Program-made: the position numbers and the translations under genes
DNA from: Corythucha ciliata
Lineage: Eukaryota; Arthropoda; Insecta; Hemiptera; Tingidae
Assembly (NCBI GenBank): GCA_038030265.1
Contig: CM075938.1
Span: forward strand, 21,243,009-21,307,008
Length of the DNA: 64,000 nt
Direction of reading: 5' to 3'
Shown: piece by piece, positions 33,770-44,410 of the stretch
Position numbering within the stretch: position 1 is the first letter of the stretch
How the letters are laid out: each line of letters opens with the position of its first letter
The notes under the pieces: generated by a model
Databases searched by the model: none
What the model was told of the DNA's origin: nothing
What the model saw: the letters and a program-made list of their open reading frames with translations, nothing else

Positions 33770-33960
33770 TGTTCAGAGAAGTAAAGACCGAAAAATTGGT
33801 TTTTCAGTTGTGGCAGATCTGTGAAAACGGTATTTTAGGGTTCAGAAACCACGAAATTGGTCTTTCAATTATGTCACCCTAGCGAAATTCGTTTTGTGAG
33901 GGAACAAAAATCTTCGTAATTGAATTTTTTATGAGAGCGCCGACGAAACAAAATGTTGTT
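33770..33960 (-). repeat. Short 30 bp-family array
   Basis: CACGAAATTGGTCTTTCAAT and AGCGAAATTCGTTTTGTGAG are reverse-strand units of the 30 bp family, next to the 20 bp-family outliers. Confidence 0.6.
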
Positions 33961-34638
33961 ACCCTGAAAAACTTATACTTTCAGTACGTATCTACAGGAG
34001 GGCAGCTGTCCCACTAAATATTCGCTTTCGAGTCTAGGGGAGGGCAGCTGCCTGCCCCAGCTTCTTTCTGGCTACGCCCATGTCCCCCCACTTTCCACCG
34101 TGATAACAGGATGCCCAAGAAGCTTGGTACTTTAGGGGTGTCTGATAATAATACGTTCGAGGACATTCTGGACTCATCGAAAACGATTCAAGAACTATCT
34201 CAACATTTTAATTTGATTGTAACCACACCTTAACACTTTCTCCTGAACGTTCTAAATGAGGCCAATTTTCCTCCGCCCAGAGCCGGTTCAGTCAGCTTCA
34301 TTACGGCTAGGTACCTCCCAAACGTGTACCGCGCAGTAGATGATGGGTGAACGAACGGGGGTCGAGGAATCATCTGTGAAACACCCCTTTAACAAAACCG
34401 ACGATTTCACCCTTTCCCCCGTGTTGTGCGACTATTTTTGTTCAATCTGGCTAGACAACGCCGCCAGCATGACCCCCATCGTTTTCAAGTTTTGTTTCGC
34501 CCCATTTGTAATGCGTTAGTGTAGTCGTGAGATCAGAAGTGTAGAGGACTGACCTACAACTGATGGTGACGGGTTTATTTCGAGTTCAGGGAGAAACGAT
34601 CATTAAAGATAATGCAAGAAAGAAAAAGAAAAAGAAAG

Positions 34639-34678
<40 letters not shown>

Positions 34679-35118
34679 AGGAGGACTCAGCGCTTTCTAG
34701 TTGAAGCGTTGGAAATCCGGCAGACTGCCTAGAACGATCTAGGCCTTGCTGGATACAAAAAATATGGGTCAACCCCCTGGACCTTCCACCAGGACCCGAC
34801 TTGTCCGGACCTTCCAAGGCCCCCGACATACTACTACACCGGCTCCAATTCCATCCTTATTCAAATCATTCGGGACCAAAACTTATCAAAAACGACGATT
34901 TGGTCCATTTTGTCACGTGATGTACGACGATTTTTGAACTTTCCCACCAGGAGAATAGGATGTCTAGCTAGGAGGTCTTCTAATACCCATCGTGAGTAAG
35001 GTTTTCCCCTCTACCAGAGGCCTCAAGCCAGGCCCTCTTATCACCCTTCAAGTTGTCCGATATTAAAATAATCTTAAAAGTTTAAAATTTTCCCTCAATA
35101 TCGTCGTTGTGTATCAAT
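33961..35118. other. Intergenic, no recognisable gene
   Basis: Contains CTGGCTACGCCC (34066), a string also seen at 32259 and inverted at 53123, likely the end of a common mobile element, and the long poly-A tract. No gene. Confidence 0.45.
34633..34676 (+). repeat. Poly-A tract of more than 40 bp
   Basis: It is preceded by an A/G-rich stretch (AAAGAAAAAG). It may be a retroposon tail, but no body or target duplication is identifiable. Confidence 0.9.
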
Positions 35119-35122
35119 TTAA

Positions 35123-35246
35123 AGCCGATTTTACATGCAAGCTTTAAAAAGCTGAGCTGTGGGCTTCAACCAATCAGAGTGCTCCGCTCTGTGTACTCGG
35201 AGCGCTCTGATTGGTTGAAGCCCATAGTTTAGCACGTAAAGGGGCC
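35123..35246. mobile_element. 124 bp near-palindromic MITE, copy 2
   Basis: This is the same family as 3858-3996, with central arms CAATCAGAGTGCTCCG and CGGAGCGCTCTGATTG and TTAA on both sides (35119-35122, 35247-35250). The right arm has lost about 15 bp relative to copy 1 around AGCTCAGC. Confidence 0.9.
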
Positions 35247-35538
35247 TTAAGACAAATCGACGCAAACCACTTTTTAACGGCCGTCCGCAGTTTGGCCCCA
35301 TTCATTCTCCCCTCGCAAAATTGACGATTTTGCCCCCCGAAAGTTCCAGAGCTCGGTCCCCTCATAAAAATGACGCCCCCCCCCCTCCGATAGTGTTGCG
35401 GCGATTTCGGTTCAATTTGATGTCGCAAGAGCTCAAACTTTGAAGTTCCAGGTTCCAGTTTCAGCATTGGCAATGTTTCAAGAGGATTTATCGACTCAAA
35501 ACAAAAGCCTCCAACAAAACACATCGCTATATTTTGTA

Positions 35539-35544
35539 TTTATT
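35539..35544 (-). terminator. Candidate polyadenylation signal for the T-box gene
   Basis: AATAAA reads on the minus strand about 550 bp beyond the stop codon at 36090. It is the first canonical hexamer I noticed downstream in the correct orientation. The 3' UTR end is inferred; transcript data would decide. Confidence 0.3.
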
Positions 35545-36089
35545 CCTATTAAGTACGTAAATGGACATTGAGTTACAAGTTATTTACACAAAAAGAAATG
35601 AGTAGAATTTATGCTTATGTACAGTGAAAATTGAGTTTTTCAACAGCCAATAATACAGAGAAAAAGAATAGCTTTATGCTCAGAATAAATACTTTTCCTA
35701 CGACTGGGAATAGATGCTCGCCTTCACGTGATGAGTGCATAAAAGAAACGAAGATTAAATTGGCTAAATCGAGTGAATAAAGGTAAATGCTATGTTCATA
35801 TTATATTTTCTTTGGTTATTTCCACGTATTGCTACAGGAATGGAACCTACGGGACGAAATATCTACAGAATCTCACTTTTATGTACATCTTTGGTTTTGT
35901 TTTTCTAAAAGAGCGGGACAACGGTCCTTGGGGGTTGTTACACACACATAAATTATATAGCTAACTCTTTGACGGTACGTAACTATAAAAAGGGATTGCA
36001 CTGGGAACAATAAAATAGGTATAATAGTCAGAATTGCACGAAAAATACCCCCTCTCTCCACTTCACTAACACCATCCGGTTGAAAGCGT

Positions 36090-36540
36090 TCAATTTCTCG
36101 CCGGTGACGCTTGAATGTGATAGGGCGAGTACCGATGCGACATGGGTCGTGGCGAGGGTGAGCCCGATGAGGAGGACGGCGTGGAGACGGGAGGCGGCGT
36201 CACTTGGTGTGATCGGGGAAGGGGTGGTCCAAGGAGGCCGCCCGCCATTGACGTTGGTGGTGGCGGCGGTGGTGGCCAGTGGTGATGACCCGCGCCCGGC
36301 CCACCAGGCCACATGGGCATTCTTGATGGAATGAGAAGCGGGTGTCCCGAAGCTGCGGCAGCGGCGGCGGCAGCGGCCGCTGCTGCTGCCGCTCCGGCGC
36401 CCCACAGTGCGCGGGCTTTTTCGATCATCGCCGCCGACAGTAGTGGATTCGAGTTATTGTTCTCCGCGTCCAGTTCCGAGTAGAGGCGAAGCGGCGAGCG
36501 AAGGAAGTGATGCTCCATAAGCATCATGTCCATTGGGTCT
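36090..36540 (-). CDS. Tbx20/H15: T-box transcription factor (Tbx20/H15/midline), C-terminal exon with stop
   Basis: This last coding exon of 451 bp gives 149 residues after the split Arg codon, then a stop at 36092-36090. The acceptor is a T-rich tract ending CAG at 36543-36541. The order is: DPMDMMLMEHHFLRSPLRLY, which matches the segment just after the T-box in arthropod H15/mid; then an M-I-E-K-A-R motif, also typical of the arthropod proteins; a run of 14 Ala; a His3/Pro7 segment; and a Ser/Pro-rich tail ending S-P-A-R-N. The Ala run uses GCG, GCA, GCC and GCT codons, so it is not a recent triplet expansion. The tail is low complexity and poorly conserved across the family. The exon is clearly more GC-rich than the flanking DNA. 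Assignment of the first half is secure; the tail rests on the open frame. Confidence 0.93.
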
Positions 36541-38639
36541 CTGCAAAAAAAAAGAAGGATATTGTAAAAAAAAAAAAAGAGAGAGAGAGAGAGAGAGAAA
36601 GGAAGTAGCAAAGACAATAATTAAACTATCGAGAAAATTAACAAAAATTGCTCAATTTTTCGCCTCGTTCCCAAAAGGAATGACAAGACGATAAAAAAAA
36701 GGGGGAACGTGAGAAGGATGAAAGAAATATTATTTTTGAGTTTTTGTTTCTCCTCCGCCCATCACCTCACCCCTATCCTGTTGAAATCCTCCCCTACTCT
36801 TCTCACAGTCCACGGGAGATAATTGATTGCGGGTAATTGGGCCGAAGGTGTCGGTATCTTCGTTTGAAGTTGAGCCGCTCTGTAATGACAGAGTTGTTGG
36901 AGGGTTTTCAAAAGCCCCCGAAGCTCTTCTTCTATCTCTCTCATCGTATTATTTTAGAACCCCGCCCACTCAAGCTCCGAAGTTCACGGTACAGCGCCTT
37001 TCTTTTTAACCCGCGCGGTATATAAGTTCACTCCTCCCCCTTTTCGGAGGATAATTTCATTTAAAAGGTTACTTTCCTTCTTTTTTTGCAGTAAAAAAAT
37101 ACCGCATATCTTAATTACGTTAGCGCTGCCGAAAGTCGCGAGAAAATTTAAAGATTTGGCCCTCCCACCCACTCCGAACGTCAACAGCGAATTGAATTCA
37201 ACATTGCTGCAAAGGGCGCGGATGATTTAAGGGGGCAAGAACAACACACATGGAAAAGGGTTCAACGAGAAAAGGATGCAAAGTGTTGCTCTTAATCTCT
37301 TTAGTAACACATAATAAGTTGTGTATTGGGGAGAACCGTAGATTGTAATCCACTGGGATTGGTCGGGCGGCGGGTGAAAAGGGCATTGTAAAGGGACGGG
37401 TGGAGGGGGGTCGTATAGCCTACGGGGTATTTTTGGTGAAGGTTCGGAAGGGAAGAGAGAGGGCAGTGAGTGAGAGGAGAAACGAGGGTGTGAGTAAAGA
37501 GACTGACTTTCCTAGGATTAACCGCCCCAGAGAGAGAATCGCTAATTTGCTATCTGTCCCCTCTTCCCCACCTCCTGACATCACCAAGAACCACCCCAAC
37601 CAACCCCCACCACCTCAAACACCCTGTTGGTGTTGGTGCTTTGCTATAGGGCAGATTGTGGTTGGGTGAGGGGCGGTCCGTATCTGTAATCCTTCAATTT
37701 GGGTGTGTAAATGGGCGAGGGGGGTAAAACGCTTCCCTGTTCTCCCCACGATTTCGCTTCCACACCACCAACCCTCCCTTTGTTCCACTGCTAATCCTCG
37801 AAGCTAATAACATTCACCCCCCCCCCACCCTGCAGCGATCCGCACTTCATGGTCCTAAAAACCCTCCCTTGCAGCAACTCTCAGTCTATCGTTAATACTC
37901 ACTTCCATCAACCTCGAACCCTGAAGGAATGAAAGGATGAAATGGTGTAGAGAGTGTTGGAATAATGGTTAGTGGGGGGTTAAAAGGGTTTATTTTATAA
38001 CAAGTAAGAACCTTTCCGCCCATTTTATCTTCCTCTTTCCATTTAATTTCTTAGGAAACACTTCCATACAATACGTTTCACGAGTAACATCACGATGGGC
38101 GGGAGGATAAACTTTATTTTGCCGATGCTAAGGCCCGTCTCCAACTGAAAGGCGCCTGAGTATTGGCTCTGCCCATAGTCCCATCTCTTCTCTATACCAC
38201 GGCCCTTCAGAAGCTTCGGTAGCACCTGCCCTAACGCAACACCTCTGGTGTGATGTCCGCCACCTCAACTGAATCCTATCGGGAGCCAGCAACCGCCCCC
38301 CCCCCACCGCCGATTTTTTCCACTGGCAGCCTATTCCATTAATTTTATCTCATTGTCTAATACAAGGAATTCTGTACAGAGTACAACAGCTATTAATTGT
38401 TTCACGAATTGCGAATTAGCTTTCACTTCTGCTATCAAAAGAAATGTGAGGTGACAAGGCGAGGATGGTTGGGAAGGGTCAAAACTGTGCTCCGCTGAAT
38501 ACAATCTACTGTCTTCCTCGTCTTCTGCCACCGTTGAGAGCTGGAGTAGAATGTTTTCAGAAAATACTTCTTGCTTTCCTCCGGCAGCTTCATTCTTTCT
38601 ATCACCGATCAGTGTATTGTTAGTTATTACGTGCAAAGT

Positions 38640-39860
38640 ATGCTGTATGCCATTTTTCAGCTTAGAATTAGCGCCTCCAAAAAATCGCTTTTTTCCTCCA
38701 ACAACCGCCATTTCTTCAGTTTAGCCGAACATTTTGCTCCTGGGGCCTCGAAGTGAATTTTATCTAAGAATTCAAGCTTTTGGCTCATTTTAGCCGCAAA
38801 TTAGTCTCCTGGAACCTGGAATCGGCCATTTTTGTGAATTTCAGCTGCAGCAGCTTTGCTACCACTTGAACCACGAATTGGCGCAGTTTGTCAATTTAGC
38901 AGAGAATTTGCGGTTTTTGTCAGCTTCAGCTTCAAATTAGCGTTGTTGCTTCATGTAAGCCGCAAATTGCATAGAACCGTGAATGAGCACTGTTCCCTTA
39001 TTTTACTCATACTCACAATCAGCGCACGCTCTCAATTGTGGCCGCAGAAGACCCGCCCAGGAACCGCACTTTATAGCGCGTTGATGCCATGAAATACCGC
39101 GAATGAATTCTGATTGAGCATGCTGCTGATGAATGCTGTGTAGTGTCCCAATTTCGGCCCACGAGTGCGCTATATCAGCAGTTCTTGTTCGTTTTAGCAG
39201 CGAAATTGAGCCCAATAATAACGCCCGCATTATTGTCGTTTTGATCCTGATCGGCTCCATAAATTGCGAATCAATGGTTTCTTTCAATTATTGTACAGCC
39301 GTTAATTATCGCTTACGGTCAGCGCATTTTTGTTAATTTTAGAAGGGGATTTGTCTCCAGTATCGTCCAATTGACCCGTTTTATTGGCACTTTAGTTGTG
39401 AATTTGCCTCGGCGAAATACGAACCGGTTCATTGTTTCGATCCAGTCACGCATTTTTGCTACCAATTTGGGCTTTTTATCAATTTTAGGTTTAAATTAGC
39501 ACTGATACTTAATTTTAGCTAAAATACTGCCTCTTGGAACCGCGAATCAGCGCTGTTTATTTATTTTAGTCGCGGTTTTTCCTCATTTCAGATGTGATTT
39601 TGCCCTCAGGATCCACGAATAATCGCTTTCCGTCAATATTAACCTCCAATATGCTTCCAGGAACATGAAGTCAATGCTTTTTGTCAATTTTAGCTCTGGA
39701 GTCAACCTCCAGGTAACCTAGGTACTGTTTTTTTGTTTTTTATTTTCTTATCTTTTTTTCTTATTCATTCATTTTTTCATTGAAGCTGCGAGTTATAGCG
39801 TTGCCGGTGATGACCTTTTTCCATTGAATTAGCACTTCTTCCTCCACTTTGCAACAGTCA
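38640..39860 (+). repeat. 50 bp-family array in the T-box intron
   Basis: Units include CGAATTGGCGCAGTTTGTCA, CATTTTAGCCGCAAATTAG and TCTCCTGGAACC. It is on the opposite strand sense to the gene and heavily decayed. Confidence 0.7.
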
Positions 39861-42800
39861 ACTCGACCAATTCTGGCCTATTGACTACATATACAAGGAA
39901 TTTTGCACCGATTATTCCACAGCTTTTTATTCAGATTAATGCTGAGCAGGGCCGTCCACACCACAAGTCCTTCGATGGTTCACTCAGAGACCTCGGGACG
40001 AGAATTAATTAACGGGTGAGAGCGGGCGGGGGGTCAAATGGGTTCCTACTGGGGCTAACTAAACGCTACTGAACTTCGTGGCTCAAAGAATTTCCGAAAG
40101 GTTGAGCCCGAATACACGATTTTTTAAGCGACAAAAAAGCGTTATCGCGTAGTCATTTCGACCGACACGATAATGCCGCTAAGTTGTGGCTTCATCGAGG
40201 AACGGGTTGAGGGGTGGGTTTAGTGCTGGAGAGTGGTGCGGGGGAGGGTGGATTCCATCCAGGTGAGCCAAAACGAGAAAATTTACCGAAGCGTGACTCT
40301 CGTGTTGGTGCGGGTTGGTGGGAGGGCAGGAGTGAGGTAAGAAAGAAAATTAACTTCCCATATCTTCAAAAGTCATTGCACGGATATCTTAATGAGACAT
40401 CCTCTTTATGCTCGTTACATGCTGCCAACAAAATAAAATTTATGCTTTGCGTCCACAGCTCTCACCACGCCCCCCTTCCTAAGAAAGGAGAAAACAGTAG
40501 TCGTCACGTGACTTCATTTACTCTCTTTGGAAAAAAATAAACAAATCCAACAGTTACATTCATGCCGGGAAAGCTCTATAGACCGTAACTCTTAGGAGAA
40601 TGAGGGAGGGGGTTCTTCATTGCCACCCCTCTCTCCAGTACCTACCCTAAAAAGGACATAACATGTAATTGCAATAAACTTTAATTGCAAGAAACTGTCA
40701 AAAACTATAACCCCGAATTATACCGGTCACGGTCCATTCAACACCAAAATTGTTTGAAAACTAAATAGTCTTCTCCCACCGCTCCATCTCTCTCATTCAT
40801 TTTAAGAGTAAAGAAAAATGGTGGTTTCCCCGGCCCCCTAAAAACGACTAAAATACAATCAGTCAGATGTGTTACAGTAATTTCCTCTCTTTGTAACAGG
40901 AAGCGCGCTCACATATATATATAATATTTCCCACCCCTCCTGTCACTTATAATATTTCCCCCGCCTCACAAACCCCCAGTGATGATGAGGGAGGGGTGCT
41001 TGACACAGAGTGTTTCAGCGTCAGTCAATTAAAAAAAACTCCTCTAGAACAATGAGGAAGCAAATTATGGTGTAGTGTTAGGGGGAGGGGGGTTTGGAGA
41101 GGAAGGTGAGATAATGACAAAAAAAAACTATAAGAAAGAAAATTTATGAGCTTCACAAGAGTTAAATTATTTCCTGGGTGGAGTTTCCATTCGCTTTTAA
41201 AATGATAAAACGCCATTCATTTTGTCCAGAAAGGCTCGCGGGAGATCTCAAGATCGGAGCGGTAAAGATAGCTTTTATATTTTTTCTTAATTGTAAGCTT
41301 CGTGGTTCGAAAAGAATCGATGCTCAATGCTGTAACTGTTTTTATTGCAATTAGATTTGGCGAATGGGAGGAGGGATTGGATGGAAGTTGGTGGGGGGTG
41401 AAGCAACGGTTTTAATTATACCCCGAGTATACGCTGGCTGGAAGAAAATAGAAAATGATTCGGCTCGTTAAGAATTGAATACCGTTTAAAAGTGCGCTCT
41501 GTTGTAAAAAGAGAAACAGTTGAATACCTAAGCGCGTTGCGATTTGAAAAAAAAAATCTTTTTATTCAATTACGGCAATCTTGAGCCGAAATCTTTACAG
41601 TTGGCCTAGGAATAATGCCTTTTTATATCGTTCTAGTTCCCTTTTTCTTTTTTTTTAATTGTGCGATGCAATGACTTCTTTTTTATTGCTTAAAGCGTTC
41701 GCAACTGCAAAGAAATAATGTAAATTCATCCGTTTTCTAATGGGACTAGACGATGAGATAAATCCTTCGTACAGGTGGGGGTGGAGGAGACAGGCGCTCC
41801 GTTGACTTATTTAATCGCTATCCGTAACTAAATGATTCGAATGTTGAACTTCATTGTTTCCACTACCCGGCTATTAGTACAAAAAAAAAACAAAAAAAGG
41901 GGAACGAAAAGAAATTTTCCATTTAGCGTTTGGTTGATCGCCCCATCAGGTAAGAAGTCACGCGAAGAAGTTCCATCTGTTCCCTCCCCCCCCCCTAACA
42001 CACCTCACACACACTCTATCTAACAACCTTTCGCATTGGAAAACAATAGGTAACAACCGTGAAAATCTTCAATTAAGACGATTGAGATGGGAAAAAAAGG
42101 CGGCCGCACCTTCTCCCCCCTCGCCCCTCACCAATCGACGACTACGCTTCACACAATCTCAATAGCGTGTGTTCTGAATGAACTTTGTGTTTTGAAATCG
42201 GTAATAAACCGGAACGCAATTAGATATGTGCCACGGGAGTGGTTTTTTTAATTGAATTCAACGGGTAGGTACACATATAAGTGCGTTAAGAGAGCGAGAT
42301 TGAAAAAAATACTAATAATAAATAAATATAAGTTATAAAAAATTGCAGTCCTATTCACGCCATCTGGATCAATGGGGCTCTAATATTATATGTCCTTTCA
42401 ATTGACACGGTTTCATTACCACCATTTCCTCCTCCCCGAAATTCTTCATAAGATTTGGCACGGAGCAAGCGATCGTAGCCTTGACAATGGGTGAGGTCAG
42501 TTCAGTAGTTTGCTCAGGGCGGGGTAAAAATCCAGGCGATTTAGCGCCTAACAGTTCAACTATTCGCAGCTGTACGAATACATTTTCCACCTCCGAATGA
42601 TAAAAATTAGTTAGAGGTATACGGTTGTTCAACTGACATTTTTTAGCGGATTATTTTGCGATATGGAGCCGTACGTGCCCCTTATTACCCAAACGGTCCA
42701 GAGCTACGGCCCATGCAACTGTAGGCTTAAAGCCTATACTTTAATGGAAGGATTTCACTGTCCAGAAAAACTTCTCGGCAATGGAGGATGCCAAAGAATG

Positions 42801-43492
42801 GGGGGGGGGAGGTCCCACTTTCATATTTTTTATTGGTTTATGGTAGTAAGAGCAATTAGCCATTGTTAGTTTCGGTTTTTATTTCCCAGACAAATATTTA
42901 TGATGAGTGTGTTAAACTATTATTCTGATTTTAGCATTATTTACTTATGAAGAGCAAAAGGTTAGTTTTGCTTTTTCTACGTTGATCACTTTGGAAGGAA
43001 AATAGGTGAGGTGGGAAATAGGTGGAGTCTAAGAACCCCCGCCACCATGGTCCTAGCACCGTTTTAAATTTTCTGGGTCAAATAAGGTCAGTGAAATTCA
43101 GTGAGTCGCGCCAAAAACGCAGAATTTGAAAAACTCGAAAAACGTTGTTAACTTTGGTGGGTAGAGGGACGGGAGGGTCAAGCCATAGCTTCGCGTTCAA
43201 AATCCTTTCTCCTGACAACAATCATGGGAGCAACTGCTCGAAACGATTTTTTTACAAATCCCTCCTGGACGCCATGGGAGCGAGAAAAACACTCTCTTTC
43301 GCGAATTCTTCAGCAGTTTTGCCTTAACAGGCCTCCGGGAGGGGGGGGGCAGTGGTGGATAGAACAGGCTGGCACCCAAATTTTGTTTTTATCACTCACT
43401 GAAATCCCTGTCCCCCTCTTCACTGACACAAGAAACCGAATTTTATAGGGAATTTCAAAATGGTGGTGAGGAGCAGGGACGTGTCTGTGGGG

Positions 43493-43539
43493 CGTCAGGG
43501 ACGCAGCATGCATGCTGCGTTGTGTCAGTGCCCCTGACG
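43493..43539. repeat. Perfect 20 bp palindrome inside a longer stem
   Basis: ACGCAGCATGCATGCTGCGT (43501-43520) is a perfect palindrome. It is flanked by CGTCAGGG (43493-43500) and CCCTGACG (43532-43539), so a second stem could form outside it. Confidence 0.8.
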
Positions 43540-43619
43540 GCAACCAAACAATGCTACGGCGGCCGTTCTTTGTGCGAATGTTCTCCCTTTCAGTCATGAT
43601 CAGCAGCAGAATGGGTCAC

Positions 43620-44410
43620 GGATGAGGAAACTCTGTGAAGCTTTCGTTTTGGAAAGAACCAAACCCACGAAATTACTTTCTGAAGTTCCAGATCCACAAA
43701 ATTTGGAATTTGAACGAACTTCACCCACGAAATTTATTTTTTCCCAGCCAGCAAAATACATAATTTTGGATAAGGCAACCCCATGAAACGACTTTTTTGA
43801 AAAGGTCAACTGTGGGAATTTTGTTTTTAATGCGGCGATACCCGCAACACTGTTTTTTTGGTGAGCCAGCCCGTGAAATGGCCTCTTTGAATGAGTCAAC
43901 CCCGTAAAATTGTCTTTTAGAGGGGGGGAGGGTCGATTCTGTGAAATTGACTTTTTGAGAGAACACAACTCTCGAAGTTGGGTTCTGTGAGTGCCCAACC
44001 CACAAAATTAGAGTATGGAAAGGAGCAAGCCCGTGAAATTCTTGTTTAAGGGGTTTTGAATCAACCAAAACCACGAAATAGGATTCTGTAAGTGCCACAT
44101 CCATGAAATTCGGATTTGGACAAAGTTCAACCCACGCTGTAAGTGTTTTAAAGGACCCAAACTCGTGAAATTGCATTTTTATTGAGTGATCCCCGTGAAA
44201 TTGGCATTTCACGTATGTAGTTAATTCTGCGAACATGTATTTAGGATTGCGAGGGAAACCCGCGAAATTAGCTTTTTGAGTGGAAAACCTCGAGAAATTA
44301 GGAGCCATGGGTCGAAAATCCGCGAAATTCGGGATTAGAATGAGCCAAACCCACGAAATTGATTTATTGAAATGACGAATCCGCGAAATTGGGGTTTAAT
44401 GAGGTGAAAT
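43620..44410 (-). repeat. 30 bp-family array with a long repeat-driven open frame
   Basis: More than 20 units of CCCACGAAATTGG plus TTTTTGAATGAGCCAA type recur. On the minus strand a 195-codon frame (43721-44308) stays open with a recurring F-x-G/x-x-S-F-K pattern, which comes from unit lengths divisible by three. It has no conserved domain I can name. Confidence 0.7.

Noticed and set aside
36581..36600. GA-rich tract near the last acceptor as a splicing element
   Set aside because: It is a plain GA microsatellite on the plus strand (CT on the gene strand), which simply extends the polypyrimidine region.
36541..36617. Extension of the last exon frame upstream of the acceptor (L/F-rich leader)
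   Set aside because: It is the pyrimidine tract and simple CT repeat before the CAG acceptor. The exon joins in phase to DFDR from 50994-51070.
42369..42632. 87-codon minus-strand frame
   Set aside because: No domain, no splice context and no similarity I recognise; length is within chance expectation for the window.
43721..44308. 195-codon minus-strand open frame as a protein-coding gene
   Set aside because: It lies wholly in the 30 bp-family array. Its length comes from unit lengths divisible by three, and the residues repeat with the DNA period without a recognisable domain.
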